A DNA stretch of 64,000 bases from Bog-159 sp049511415 (lineage in GTDB: Bacteria; Acidobacteriota; Terriglobia; Bryobacterales; Bryobacteraceae): contig JBEKYC010000027.1 in the NCBI GenBank assembly GCA_049511415.1, positions 46,607-110,606 of the forward strand, in the 5' to 3' direction. Position 1 is the first letter of the stretch. Each line of letters opens with the position of its first letter. Below the pieces are notes generated by a model. It had not been told where the DNA came from. It ran no database searches and was given only the letters and a program-made list of their open reading frames with translations. Made by a program: the position numbers and the translations under genes. This document shows, in pieces, positions 1 to 8,845 of the stretch.

Positions 1-1014
1 TCGATGTGGACCACGCAATTCAATCACGCGCCGGCGCAGATCTATATGTCCACAGGGCACCAAATCGTGGGGCGTCCAAGCGTCGGCGCCTGGACCACCT
101 ACGGGTTAGGCAGCGAGAACCAGGATCTGCCCGGATTCGTGGTGCTGCTCTCCGGCCAGAGCCAGCCGGATGGCGGCAAGAGCTGCTGGGGCAGCGGGTT
201 CCTTCCCACCTTCTATCAGGGCGTCGAGTTCCGCCGCAGCGGCGATCCGGTCTTGTTCCTCTCCAATCCCGATGGCGTGGATGTCGCCGCGCGCCGCCGC
301 TCCTTGGACCTGATGCGCGACTTGAACCAAGCGCACGAGGCGGCCATCGGCGACCCGGAGATCGAGACCCGCATCAACTCGTGCGAACTGGCCTACCGCA
401 TGCAAACCAGCGTTCCGGATCTGATGGATACCGCGGGCGAGCCTGAGCACATACATCAGCTATACGGAACGGAGCCGGGCAAAAACACATTTGCCAATAA
501 TTGTCTGATGGCCCGCCGTCTGGTGGAGCGCGGCGTCCGATTCGTGCAACTGTTTCACCGTGGTTGGGACACGCATGGTTCCGGCGGCGGAGACGACATC
601 GTGAACCGGCTGTCGGAGTTGTGCCGGGCTACCGACCAGGCCGCCGCTGCGCTCATCAAGGATTTGAAGCAGCGCGGACTCTTGGATTCAACCATCGTGG
701 TCTGGGGCGGCGAGTTCGGACGCACGCCCATGAACGAAGCCCGCGACGGCTCAAAGTTCTTGGGACGCGACCACCATCCGCGCGCGTTCACGATGTGGAT
801 CGCGGGCGGTGGAATCCGTGCCGGCGAGACGATCGGCAGCACCGACGACATCGGATACAACATCGCCGAAAACCCGGTATCCGTTCACGATCTGCACGCC
901 ACCCTGCTCAACCGGCTGGGATTCGATCACACGCGGCTGACCTACAAGTTTCAGGGCCGGGATTTCAGGCTGACGGACGTGGAAGGGGAAGTTGTAAAGA
1001 AGCTTTTGGTTTGA
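1..1014 (+). CDS. DUF1501 family protein, C-terminal part (cut by window start)
   Basis: The reading frame is open to base 1, so the 5' end lies outside the window; the first in-window ATG at 4 is unlikely to be the real start. The 337 visible codons contain hallmarks of DUF1501 proteins (sulfatase/alkaline-phosphatase-like fold): a WDTHG segment around residue 188, a VVWGGEFGRTP segment around 235, a GRDHHP segment around 257 and a WIAGGGIRAG segment around 268. Full-length members are about 450-480 residues, usually with a Tat signal, so roughly the first 120 residues are missing. In Planctomycetes and Acidobacteria these genes usually follow a DUF1553/cytochrome-type gene (family knowledge); here that partner would lie upstream, unseen. 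Function is unknown; export to the periplasm is inferred. The 3' end overlaps the convergent HNH gene by 50 bp. Confidence 0.88.
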   Translation, partial: SMWTTQFNHAPAQIYMSTGHQIVGRPSVGAWTTYGLGSENQDLPGFVVLLSGQSQPDGGKSCWGSGFLPTFYQGVEFRRSGDPVLFLSNPDGVDVAARRRSLDLMRDLNQAHEAAIGDPEIETRINSCELAYRMQTSVPDLMDTAGEPEHIHQLYGTEPGKNTFANNCLMARRLVERGVRFVQLFHRGWDTHGSGGGDDIVNRLSELCRATDQAAAALIKDLKQRGLLDSTIVVWGGEFGRTPMNEARDGSKFLGRDHHPRAFTMWIAGGGIRAGETIGSTDDIGYNIAENPVSVHDLHATLLNRLGFDHTRLTYKFQGRDFRLTDVEGEVVKKLLV

Positions 1015-1441
1015 GGCTGGCTCGCAGCCGTTGCTGAAGCGCGACGGTCGCCAGCCAGTGACACTTCAAACACAGCGTCCGCATGTTGGATAGGTCGCAT
1101 TCCCCTCCGCCTTCGGCCACCGGTACGATGTGGTCGGCGTCCCACAATTGCCGCCGCCTGCCCCATTCCTTTTCAAACCGGCGCCGAGCCGTGTAGTCCA
1201 GCTTACGTTTGTCCTTGCGCAGCGCCTCCGTGTCCAAACCGCACTGCGCACAGACGCCCCGGTCCCGCAGAAACACCTGCTCGCGCAGATAACCGGGATC
1301 GGTGCGCAGCTTCCATTCGTGTACGCAAGCCGCGGAACAGAAGGTCCGGCGTCCCTTGGAGACTTCGCCGCGGCACCAGCGGCAAGGCTGGCGGCGTCCG
1401 TCGATGGCCCATCCGCCTGGTTGCGTGCGGCGCGTGCTCAC
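965..1441 (-). CDS. HNH endonuclease family protein
   Basis: A 158-residue protein with an N-terminal Cys cluster (CRWC near residue 20, then CSAAC near 35), a CAQC pair near residue 65, and a C-terminal HNH core reading DADHIVPVAEGGG followed by LSNMRTLCLKCH. The His of ADHI, the Asn of LSN and the final CxxCH are the expected catalytic and zinc-binding positions of HNH nucleases. The start is GTG at 1441, which shares GTGA with the pheT stop, so translation is probably coupled to pheST. The proline/serine-rich C-terminal tail runs antisense over the end of the DUF1501 gene. The substrate is unknown; it could be a stand-alone nuclease acting in repair or DNA processing. No intron or IS features surround it. 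Confidence 0.85.
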   Translation of the reverse strand: MSTRRTQPGGWAIDGRRQPCRWCRGEVSKGRRTFCSAACVHEWKLRTDPGYLREQVFLRDRGVCAQCGLDTEALRKDKRKLDYTARRRFEKEWGRRRQLWDADHIVPVAEGGGECDLSNMRTLCLKCHWLATVALQQRLRASLKPKASLQLPLPRPSA

Positions 1442-3729
1442 AGGCGCAGATCGTAGCCTTGCGCGCGCATGCCCTCGATCAGGCGCGCGCGGATCGCGCC
1501 CACTTCTTCCGACGACAGCGTACGCTCCGCCGAGCCGAGCGTCAGCCGGAACGACACGCTCTTGGCGCCTTCCGGGAGCGGCGGACCGGCATACTGCCGT
1601 TGATATTCGATGGACTCGAGCAACGGCCCGGCCAGCTCCGCGAGCTTATGGGACAGATCGCCGGCCAGGTCGCGTTCGCCCGCCACCACGGAAAGATCGA
1701 AAGCGCTCGAAGGATAACGCCGGATGGGCGTGTAGCGCTTCTCCGTGGATGCGGCGGCCTGCACGATGGTCAGATCCAGGTCCAACATGGCGGTGCGCCC
1801 TTCGCCGAGCGATGGGTGCAGTTCGAACAGACGTCCCACCAGCGTACCGTTCCAACGCACTTCCGCGGCCCGCGCGGGATGCTCGAAAGCCCGTGCCGCG
1901 GCCGGGATCACTTCGGCGCCGGGCATCAGGCACTGCGTCGCGCGCTTCATTTCAAACAGGCCTGCCGCGCCGTCTCCTCCTTTGCTATAGATCGCCGCCG
2001 CCAGGTGCGCAATCTCGTGCGGCAGGCCCCGCGGCTGTTTGTGTATCTCACGGCCGATTTCGAAGATGCGAAAGGCATCAAAGTGTTTGCTGTTCTCCAA
2101 AACATTGCCGCGCAACTCCGGCAACAGCGACATGCGCAGCAGCGATTGGTTGGGTGCGATCGGATTTGCGACCATCACGTGATCGGCAGGCTGCATGCCG
2201 AACGCGCGCGCGTCCGCCTCGGCGATAAACGAGTAATTGTAGACCTCCGTGAAGCCCTGGTTGGCGAAAACCGCGCGCACCTGGGAGTGAAACGCTCTTT
2301 CCTCATTGGCTGGCGGAACGGTAGTCAGGACGGCGGGCGGGCGCGGCGTGATGGAATCGTAGCCGATCATGCGGCCGACTTCCTCCACCAAATCGTCCTT
2401 ACCGGAGACATCTTTGGTCGCGCGCCACGAGGGTACCGTCACTGCGAATACGCCAGGCGCGTGCTCGGCGACCCCGAAGGCCAGGCGCTCCAGAATATCC
2501 CGAACCTCATCGGCGCCGACGTTCTTGCCAAGTTTGCGCACCAGCCAATCCAAAGGCAGCAGGATCGGCGGCGGCGCGGGAATTGCCTTGCGTCGATCCG
2601 CTAAACCACCCACCAGCCGGATACCCGGTGATAGCTCCTGCAGCAATTCCACCGCGCGGGCCAACCCCCGCACGGTATTGGCCGGGTCCTGCGATTTTTC
2701 AAATCGCATGGACGCGTCCGTGCGCAGCTTCAACGCGGAAGACGTGCGGCGCACGCTGCCCGCATGGAAGCAAGCGCTCTCCAGCACGATCCGCGTCGTG
2801 CTATCGGCGATGGCGCTGTCCATGCCGCCGATCACGCCGGCCAGCGCCACCGCGCCCTTCGCGTCCGCGATCACCAGGTTCGACGGGGCCAACTTGAAAT
2901 CCTGTTCGTTCAACGCCAGGAAGCATTCGTCCGGCAGTGCGCGGCGGACGAAAATGGTATCGCCGTGGAGCAAGTCGCGATCGAAAGCGTGCATTGGCTG
3001 CGCCAACTCGGACATGATGTAGTTGGTCATGTCCACGATGGTATTGATCGGATTCAGCCCGATGGCCGTGAGCCGGTATTGCAGCCACAAAGGCGACGGT
3101 TTCACCGTGACATTTTCAAACACCAGCGCGCTGTATCGCGGGCACAGATCCAGATCTTCAATCTCCACCTTGATCGGCGCGGGCCCATCCGGAACCAGCG
3201 CGGGCTGCACCGGATCGCGCAACGGCTTCCGCAGAATCGCAGCCACTTCGCGCGCCATGCCGTAATGGCCCCACAAGTCCGGACGGTGCGTAATCGATTT
3301 GTTGTCGATCTCGATGATGCTGTCGGGCGCGCAGCCGGCTAAGTCGTCCCGCTCCAGAATGCCCGCCGCGTCGCGATTGATGCCCAACTCCGCGCCGCTG
3401 GCCAGCATGCCATCGCTCTCGATGCCATGGATTCTTTTCTGCCCAACCGGTACGTACACGCTGGACATGCCTGCGCGGCAATTCGGCGCGCCGCAGACCA
3501 CCACCTTATCGCCGTAGCGGCTGGTTTGAATGGCGGCTTTCACGGCATGGCTGCCCTCGATAGACTCGATCGATATCACCCGCGCGGCGCATGCTTCCGC
3601 CAGCCACGCGCCCGTCTGCTCGATGCCTTCGCACTCGGCGGTGCGCATGGTGATCAGCCGCTCCAAATCGCGGGCCGGGGTATCCGCCCCCGGAACATAT
3701 TCACAGATCCAGTTATAGGAGAACTTCAT
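1438..3729 (-). CDS. pheT: Phenylalanine--tRNA ligase beta subunit
   Basis: Beta chain (763 residues) of the alpha2-beta2 phenylalanyl-tRNA synthetase, which charges tRNA-Phe in the cytoplasm. Visible regions in order: an N-terminal MKFSYNWICEYV start, an OB-fold tRNA-binding domain at about 40-140, the HRPDLWGHYG motif at 148-157, the B3/B4 editing region (about 205-360), B5 (about 400-470), the catalytic-like core, and the C-terminal anticodon-binding FDX-ACB domain ending GYDLRL. Length fits the bacterial family (about 790). The frame is open upstream to 3843, but the family start MKFSYNW and a TGATG junction with the pheS stop (A of TGA at 3729 is the A of ATG) fix the start at 3729. Coupled downstream to an HNH gene. 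Confidence 0.97.
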   Translation of the reverse strand: MKFSYNWICEYVPGADTPARDLERLITMRTAECEGIEQTGAWLAEACAARVISIESIEGSHAVKAAIQTSRYGDKVVVCGAPNCRAGMSSVYVPVGQKRIHGIESDGMLASGAELGINRDAAGILERDDLAGCAPDSIIEIDNKSITHRPDLWGHYGMAREVAAILRKPLRDPVQPALVPDGPAPIKVEIEDLDLCPRYSALVFENVTVKPSPLWLQYRLTAIGLNPINTIVDMTNYIMSELAQPMHAFDRDLLHGDTIFVRRALPDECFLALNEQDFKLAPSNLVIADAKGAVALAGVIGGMDSAIADSTTRIVLESACFHAGSVRRTSSALKLRTDASMRFEKSQDPANTVRGLARAVELLQELSPGIRLVGGLADRRKAIPAPPPILLPLDWLVRKLGKNVGADEVRDILERLAFGVAEHAPGVFAVTVPSWRATKDVSGKDDLVEEVGRMIGYDSITPRPPAVLTTVPPANEERAFHSQVRAVFANQGFTEVYNYSFIAEADARAFGMQPADHVMVANPIAPNQSLLRMSLLPELRGNVLENSKHFDAFRIFEIGREIHKQPRGLPHEIAHLAAAIYSKGGDGAAGLFEMKRATQCLMPGAEVIPAAARAFEHPARAAEVRWNGTLVGRLFELHPSLGEGRTAMLDLDLTIVQAAASTEKRYTPIRRYPSSAFDLSVVAGERDLAGDLSHKLAELAGPLLESIEYQRQYAGPPLPEGAKSVSFRLTLGSAERTLSSEEVGAIRARLIEGMRAQGYDLRL

Positions 3730-4751
3730 CAGAATTGTTGTAAAAACCGGAGATCGCCGCCTTGCAACAGGCGTATGTCGTCGATGGCGTAGCGCATCAT
3801 CACGAGGCGCGTCAGCCCCAGGCCGAATGCGAAACCGTTCCACTCTTCCGGGTCGATGCCGCTCATGCGCAGCACGTTAGGATTCACCAGCCCGCACGGC
3901 AGCAACTCTACCCATCCGCTCTGCTTGCAGACCGCGCAGCCGGGTCCGCCGCAGATCAGGCATTGGATGTCCAGTTCGAAGCCCGGCTCCACAAAAGGAA
4001 AATAGCCCGGCCGCAGCCGCACCGTAACTTCGCGCTTGAAGATGGCGCTGAGCAGCGTTTTCATGAAGTAAATCAGGTGCGCCACGGAGACTTCACGATC
4101 GATCATCATGCCTTCCAGTTGATAGAAGGTGTGCTCGTGCGAGGCGTCCACGTTTTCGTTGCGGAAGGCGCGGCCGGGCGCGATCATGCGCAAAGGCGGC
4201 CCCAGCCGCTCCATGCCGCGCACCTGCACCGGCGATGTGTGCGTGCGCAGCAGGTTGCCGTCGGCGAGCCAAAACGTATCCTGCATGTCGCGCGCGGGAT
4301 GATCGGCTGGTATATTGAGCGCATCGAAGTTATGATATTCGTCTTCGACTTCGGGGCCGTCCAGAACGGCGAAGCCCAGCGACAGGAAAAGCTCTTCGAT
4401 CTCGCTGCGGATCTGCGTGATGGGATGCAGGTGTCCGGCCTGCGGGCCGGGCGCGGGAAGTGTCAGGTCCAGCCATTCGGCGTTGAGACGCGCAGCCAGC
4501 GCTTCCGCGTCGAACACGCGTTGCCGCTCCGCCAAAGCCGATTCGATCTTCTGCTTGGCGCTGTTGAGCAGTTTGCCGGCGCGCGCGCGATCCTCGGGCG
4601 CAACTTTGCCCATCTCCTTACTGATTTGGGCCAGCGTTCCTTTCCGGCCCAGGATGTCAACACGCACCTGCTCCAGGTCTTGTGCTGAAGCTGCCGCTTG
4701 GATGCGCGCCAGCGCACTGGTTTCCATCTCCGGAATATGTTCTTCGAGCAT
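3729..4751 (-). CDS. pheS: Phenylalanine--tRNA ligase alpha subunit
   Basis: Catalytic alpha chain (340 residues) of phenylalanyl-tRNA synthetase. The N-terminal ~90 residues form the charged coiled-coil arm that binds tRNA. The class II core follows, with HPARDMQDTFW, motif 2 (FRNENVDASHEHTFYQLEG) and motif 3 (GLGLTRLVMMRY) close to the C-terminus. An in-frame GTG lies at 4847, but the family N-terminus begins MLEEHIPEME, so ATG 4751 is preferred. The gene is first in a pheS-pheT-HNH run. A perfect hairpin (4814-4838) lies in the gap upstream, between csbD and pheS, and may act as a csbD terminator or in the pheS leader. Confidence 0.97.
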   Translation of the reverse strand: MLEEHIPEMETSALARIQAAASAQDLEQVRVDILGRKGTLAQISKEMGKVAPEDRARAGKLLNSAKQKIESALAERQRVFDAEALAARLNAEWLDLTLPAPGPQAGHLHPITQIRSEIEELFLSLGFAVLDGPEVEDEYHNFDALNIPADHPARDMQDTFWLADGNLLRTHTSPVQVRGMERLGPPLRMIAPGRAFRNENVDASHEHTFYQLEGMMIDREVSVAHLIYFMKTLLSAIFKREVTVRLRPGYFPFVEPGFELDIQCLICGGPGCAVCKQSGWVELLPCGLVNPNVLRMSGIDPEEWNGFAFGLGLTRLVMMRYAIDDIRLLQGGDLRFLQQF

Positions 4752-4813
4752 GTGGTAAGAATTTCCTATTCTACCGTGTGCTCGAGGGTCTCTGCGGAGG
4801 TTGAAGCGGCGTT

Positions 4814-4838
4814 GCCGGGCTTCCAGGCGAAGCCCGGC
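4814..4838. terminator. Perfect GC-rich hairpin between csbD and pheS
   Basis: GCCGGGCTTC (4814-4823) pairs exactly with GAAGCCCGGC (4829-4838) across a 5-nt loop. It lies 18 bp past the csbD stop on the minus strand and about 60 bp before the pheS start. No T-run follows in the minus direction, so it is not a textbook intrinsic terminator; it could be a processing site, a leader structure or a dispersed palindromic repeat. Confidence 0.45.
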
Positions 4839-4855
4839 TCCCTTCACGGATGCGA

Positions 4856-5101
4856 CTAGTATTGCCCGCCGCCGGAGGCCTGGGTGCGCCCCGGAGCGCC
4901 TACATGTAAGCCCTGCAAAAAGGTCTCGGCATCTTTCTGAGCCTGCTCGCGGGACATCCCGTAACGCTCCTGTAACTTCGAAATGAATTGGTCTTTTTTA
5001 CCGCCGATGGCACGGATGTCATCTTCGGTCAGCTTGTTGTATTTAGAGCGTACGGACCCTTTCACTTCATTCCATTGAGTTTCAACTTCGTTCCAGTTCA
5101 T
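4856..5101 (-). CDS. CsbD family stress-response protein
   Basis: An 81-residue hydrophilic protein starting MNWNEVETQWNEVKGSVRSK, the typical CsbD opening (WNxxxxxWKQxKGxxKxxWG-like), followed by KLTEDDIRAIGGKKDQFISKLQERYG and a Gly/Ala-rich tail. CsbD proteins are small, highly charged, general-stress-induced proteins of unknown biochemical role (family knowledge). It stands as a single gene upstream of pheS on the same strand, separated by a strong hairpin, so it is probably its own transcription unit. Confidence 0.9.
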   Translation of the reverse strand: MNWNEVETQWNEVKGSVRSKYNKLTEDDIRAIGGKKDQFISKLQERYGMSREQAQKDAETFLQGLHVGAPGRTQASGGGQY

Positions 5102-5221
5102 TAGGAAAAAACCTCCGCACGGATGTTTGCAGCCGACTTACCCTTGTGCCTGGCAGTACTGGCGGTTTGTATGTCTCGTTGAAGGCGGCGCGTGTTGCTA
5201 CAATTCACTCGAAGGAGTTAT

Positions 5222-5941
5222 ATGAAATTGTACGCCGCAATCCTGAGCGGTTTAGTGTTGCTCGCGCCCGCCGCCGCGTTTGCCGCCAAGGATCCTGCCG
5301 GGTTATGGGAAGGATCGCTGAAGACACCCAACGCAGAGGTGGGCTTCGTATTTAACATCCATCACGACGGCGATAAGTGGGCCGCGGAAATGGACGTTCC
5401 GATGCAAGGCGCTTCGGATGTTCCCCTCAAAGATGTGAAGGTGGATGGCGCGTCAGTCAGCTTTGCGATTCCCGCTCCGGGCGAACCGCGCTTCGACGGC
5501 AAACTCTCCGACGACGGCAAAACCATCACGGGGAACTTCGGCCAGGGCGGCGCCATGCTGCCCCTGGAATTGAAGTGGAAGTCGGAGCCGCGCGCGGCAG
5601 CCAGGATCGAGCCGAACTCCGGCGACATCCAGGTGCTCGAAGGCGTTTGGGAAGGCGCCCTGGAAACCGGCGGCCCAACCTTGCACCTGCGGTTGAACTT
5701 CGTCAAGAATGCCGACGGGAGCATTACCGGCACCCTCGACAGCATCGATCAGAATGCCAATGGCATTCCGATCAATACCATCAGCCGCAAAGGCGACACC
5801 ATCAAGTTGGTTGTGAAGATCGTCGGCGGGGGTTTCGAGGGTGACTTGGACAAAACGGCCGCGACGATGAAGGGCACGTGGAGCCAGGGCGGCGGCGATA
5901 TGCCGCTCACCTTGCAGCGCGCGAAAGCCGACAAGAAGTAA
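5222..5941 (+). CDS. Secreted protein with two tandem ~100-residue beta domains, function unknown
   Basis: A 239-residue protein with a clear Sec signal peptide (MKLYAAILSGLVLLAPAAAFA). ATG 5222 has GAAGGAG upstream at a good distance, so it is chosen over an in-frame TTG-type start 30 bp earlier. The mature part holds two related repeats: one opening DPAGLWEGSLKTP near residue 24 and one opening LEGVWEGALETG near residue 143, each ending in a GxxxQGGxxxPLxL segment. This internal duplication resembles secreted 'lipid/peptide-binding-like' domains common in Acidobacteria, sometimes fused to serine hydrolases; here no catalytic domain is present. It may bind a small ligand in the periplasm (inference). 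It is followed 11 bp later by the DinB gene. Confidence 0.8.
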   Translation: MKLYAAILSGLVLLAPAAAFAAKDPAGLWEGSLKTPNAEVGFVFNIHHDGDKWAAEMDVPMQGASDVPLKDVKVDGASVSFAIPAPGEPRFDGKLSDDGKTITGNFGQGGAMLPLELKWKSEPRAAARIEPNSGDIQVLEGVWEGALETGGPTLHLRLNFVKNADGSITGTLDSIDQNANGIPINTISRKGDTIKLVVKIVGGGFEGDLDKTAATMKGTWSQGGGDMPLTLQRAKADKK

Positions 5942-5952
5942 CGGAGCGCGGC

Positions 5953-6465
5953 ATGAGCGATCTGCCGGAGCCGTGGCTGCGCGGACCTATCGCGGGTTTG
6001 AATCCGGCATTGGCGCCCGCGATATACGTGTTCCAGCAGACGCGCGAGGACCTGGCGGCGCACACGCGCGGGCTGAGTGCTACCCAGGTTTGGGCCGGGC
6101 CGCATGGCCTCGCGCCACTCGGTTTTCATCTCCGCCATATCGCGGGCAGCCTCGACCGGCTCTCCACCTATCTGGCAGGACATCCGTTGAATGAAGCGCA
6201 GATGAACGCCTTGGGCGCGGAGATGCAGCCGGGAGCAGAGTTGGACGATTTACTGGCGGATGTCGATCGTGCGTTATCGCGAGCCAGTGAAGTCATCCGC
6301 GCGATTGACCCGGCGATATTTGGCGAGGCGCGCTACGTGGGCCGGAAACACCTGCCGGTAACAGTCATCGGACTGGTGGTGCATATCGCGGAACACACCC
6401 AGCGGCACCTGGGCCAGGCCATCAGCGCGGCCCAGTTGGCGCGGGCCGTGTCGCGTTCAATTTAG
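5953..6465 (+). CDS. DinB family protein
   Basis: A 170-residue four-helix-bundle protein of the DinB/YfiT type. It contains the first metal-binding His in a FHLRHIAGSLDRL segment (about residue 60) and the paired His of VVHIAEHTQRHLGQ near residue 150, the usual three-His metal triad. Such proteins include mycothiol/bacillithiol-dependent S-transferases and many uncharacterised damage-inducible proteins; the substrate cannot be told here. ATG 5953 follows the stop of the preceding secreted protein by 11 bp and is preceded by GGAGCG. The 3' end overlaps the convergent permease gene by 9 bp. Confidence 0.85.
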   Translation: MSDLPEPWLRGPIAGLNPALAPAIYVFQQTREDLAAHTRGLSATQVWAGPHGLAPLGFHLRHIAGSLDRLSTYLAGHPLNEAQMNALGAEMQPGAELDDLLADVDRALSRASEVIRAIDPAIFGEARYVGRKHLPVTVIGLVVHIAEHTQRHLGQAISAAQLARAVSRSI

Positions 6466-8694
6466 CGGCGGCTTGGCCGAACCATTAGTAACTTCGCGCA
6501 TCACATCCGCAACTACGTCATCCACCCGCCCGGATTGCAACTCCTGCTCCAGACGGCGCAGCGCGACTCCCACCACATCGCGATGGTGCAGCTTAGCCCC
6601 GGGCCCTTTAGTCGAAAGCTCCAGCCACAGGCGGTGCAGCAGATCGAGATCCTGGGGCCATAGCCGGGGCGGGTGCGGTCCGAGATTATAGAATATGGAT
6701 TCTTCTTCGCCGGGCACGACGATTTCCAGCGACAGCGATGGCCGCGGCTCCGGCAGGTTCTCCCATTCGCGGCCCACCGTGGCTCCCTGCTCGGCGGGGC
6801 TTAGCTTCGGCGACAACCCCATGACGATCCGCGAGGATTGCAGGCGCTGCGCCGCCTGTATGATCGCGGCATACGGATTGCCGCCCGGCACAACCATCAA
6901 CTCCACATGTTTGCCGGCCTTCTCGGCCAGGTTCACGACCTTCGTAAACACCTCGGTTTCATCCACGGAGAAAATCTGGCTGACCTCCAGAGCGTGCTCG
7001 CCGGAACCGGCCTGCGTCACCTGGCGGACAGAGAGGACCACCACGTCGATGCGGCGCGTGTCGGTCTTTTCCAGAATGCGTTGCAGGTGTTCCAGGCGAT
7101 TCGGATTGCGCACCGCAACAATCACGTTGCCCGGCCGCACGTGGGCGGCATCCGCGGATAGTTCCTCTTCCGTATTGAGATTGAACTTTTCCATCTCCTG
7201 CGAGTGGGCCGCTGTGTGGCGGCGATTGTACTTTTCGGAGATTTCGAACACGATGAAGAACGCAATCGTGAAGCTCACGCCCGAGATGGTAGCCACCCTT
7301 TTCGTGACCACATTGATGATGGCGAGGGCAAACAGTGCGATCGTGATGAGGAAAAGCCCGACCGGCGCCTCCGTGCGGCCAATGTGGAAGTTGAACGGCA
7401 CCTTCCAGCCGCGGCCTTGCGGTTGCTTGTAGCGCAGGACCAGCACCGACAGAGCCTTCATCGCAAAGCTCCAGACCACGCCAAAAGCATATGCCTCGCC
7501 CAACATGTAGACATCGCCGCGGCTGATGAGGATGGTGATCAGTTGCAGAATGACTATAAGGTTGATCAGGCGCGAACTGGTTCCGTACTTATGGTGTGGA
7601 TGACGGAACCAATCCGGGAGCACGCCGTCTTCAGCCACCCGGTTGAGCACACCGTTGGAACCGATGATCGCCGTGTTCACGGCGCCCGCCAAAATCAGAG
7701 TGCCCACCAGCACCACGAACGCATGGAACAACAGCCGCACCGAGACCGGCCCCACCAGGAACATGGAGAGGCCGCCGATTAAGTTATCCAGGAACTTTGG
7801 GCGCGCGGCATCCGGAATAATCATCACGGCGAAGAAGGATACCAGCGACGTGAAGACCATGCTGTAGATGAAGATCACAAAGCCGGCGCGCTCCAGGTTC
7901 TTCAGCTTGGGATGGGCGATTTCGCGATTCACCTGCGCCAGGCTCTCTTCGCCGCTCATGGCCAACAACGAGTGACCCAGGCCAATCAGAACCGCAATGA
8001 CCGTGATGGAGGGCCCTACCGTGCCGCGCAGCCAGCCCAGGGCTTCGTTGCTGAAATGCAGGTTGGCGGGGATCGGCAGCGGCACCGGTTGGTAGCCATT
8101 CTTGAAGATCGTGACCAGGCACCAGGCGATCAGAATCACCACCATTACAGTGGTGATCTGCATAATTTGCAGCGCCTTCTCGCTGGATTCGTGAATGCCG
8201 ATAATGTTCTTGCGCCAGAAATAGACCGTGACCACCGCGGCGAAAACGGCGGCGAAATAAGGCGGGTGCACGCGCAATCCGCTAATGTGCAGATACTCGC
8301 CGGTCTCGTTGATCAAGCCGCCCAGATATAAGCCGGCGCTGACGCCGCTGATCGGGCCGGTGAGCACGTAGTCGAACATCAGCGCGGATACGGAGAACTT
8401 GGCCAGCGTCCCACCCATGGCCTCATGCACGACTTTGTATACGCCGCCGCGCACGAACATGCTGCAGCTCTCGATGTAGATGGCGCGCACCGCGTAGGAG
8501 AACAGCATGATCGCCAGGATGAACCACGGCGCGGCCTTGCCGATAGCCTGTTCGGCAATGCCGCCCACATAGTATGCCGACGAGGCCAAGTCGCTCAGAA
8601 CAATCGCTGCCGCTCTCCAAAAGGAGATGAACGACAGCATGACAGTGGTAGCGACTACGACGTTAACGGCGCGCGGCCGTTGCGGTTGGGTCAT
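6457..8694 (-). CDS. APC-superfamily amino acid permease with C-terminal UspA-like domain
   Basis: A 745-residue inner-membrane transporter. About 12 hydrophobic segments occupy residues 15-490, including the unwound first-helix region and a GEESLAQVNREIAHPK loop of the kind seen in APC transporters. A cytoplasmic C-terminal part (about 520-745) begins GNVIVAVRNPNRLEH and contains SSRIVMGLS, resembling a universal-stress-protein nucleotide-binding fold fused to the carrier. This layout is known from acidobacterial and cyanobacterial cationic/neutral amino acid permeases. Substrate unknown. ATG 8694 was chosen; an in-frame GTG at 8727 is the alternative. No partner gene is adjacent, and the start faces the TIGR03437 gene divergently. 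Confidence 0.87.
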   Translation of the reverse strand: MTQPQRPRAVNVVVATTVMLSFISFWRAAAIVLSDLASSAYYVGGIAEQAIGKAAPWFILAIMLFSYAVRAIYIESCSMFVRGGVYKVVHEAMGGTLAKFSVSALMFDYVLTGPISGVSAGLYLGGLINETGEYLHISGLRVHPPYFAAVFAAVVTVYFWRKNIIGIHESSEKALQIMQITTVMVVILIAWCLVTIFKNGYQPVPLPIPANLHFSNEALGWLRGTVGPSITVIAVLIGLGHSLLAMSGEESLAQVNREIAHPKLKNLERAGFVIFIYSMVFTSLVSFFAVMIIPDAARPKFLDNLIGGLSMFLVGPVSVRLLFHAFVVLVGTLILAGAVNTAIIGSNGVLNRVAEDGVLPDWFRHPHHKYGTSSRLINLIVILQLITILISRGDVYMLGEAYAFGVVWSFAMKALSVLVLRYKQPQGRGWKVPFNFHIGRTEAPVGLFLITIALFALAIINVVTKRVATISGVSFTIAFFIVFEISEKYNRRHTAAHSQEMEKFNLNTEEELSADAAHVRPGNVIVAVRNPNRLEHLQRILEKTDTRRIDVVVLSVRQVTQAGSGEHALEVSQIFSVDETEVFTKVVNLAEKAGKHVELMVVPGGNPYAAIIQAAQRLQSSRIVMGLSPKLSPAEQGATVGREWENLPEPRPSLSLEIVVPGEEESIFYNLGPHPPRLWPQDLDLLHRLWLELSTKGPGAKLHHRDVVGVALRRLEQELQSGRVDDVVADVMREVTNGSAKPPLN

Positions 8695-8819
8695 GCGTGA
8701 GGTGCTCGGGTGCTGAGTAGCAAGCACATATTAGCATGTGGGTGTGCGGCGTCTCGCACCCGTGGCCGAATGACACGCCGACTCGTGCGCAAAGGCCAGT
8801 GTTTTCAGCGGTTATTTTG

Positions 8820-8836
8820 GTAAGCAGCGTGCTTAC
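8820..8836. promoter_or_regulatory. Perfect inverted repeat just upstream of the TIGR03437 gene start
   Basis: GTAAGCA-GCG-TGCTTAC is a perfect 7-bp inverted repeat with a 3-nt centre, ending 9 bp before ATG 8846. It replaces a recognisable Shine-Dalgarno site, so it may be a leader hairpin that affects ribosome binding, or an operator. Confidence 0.5.
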
Positions 8837-8845
8837 ATTAGATCC

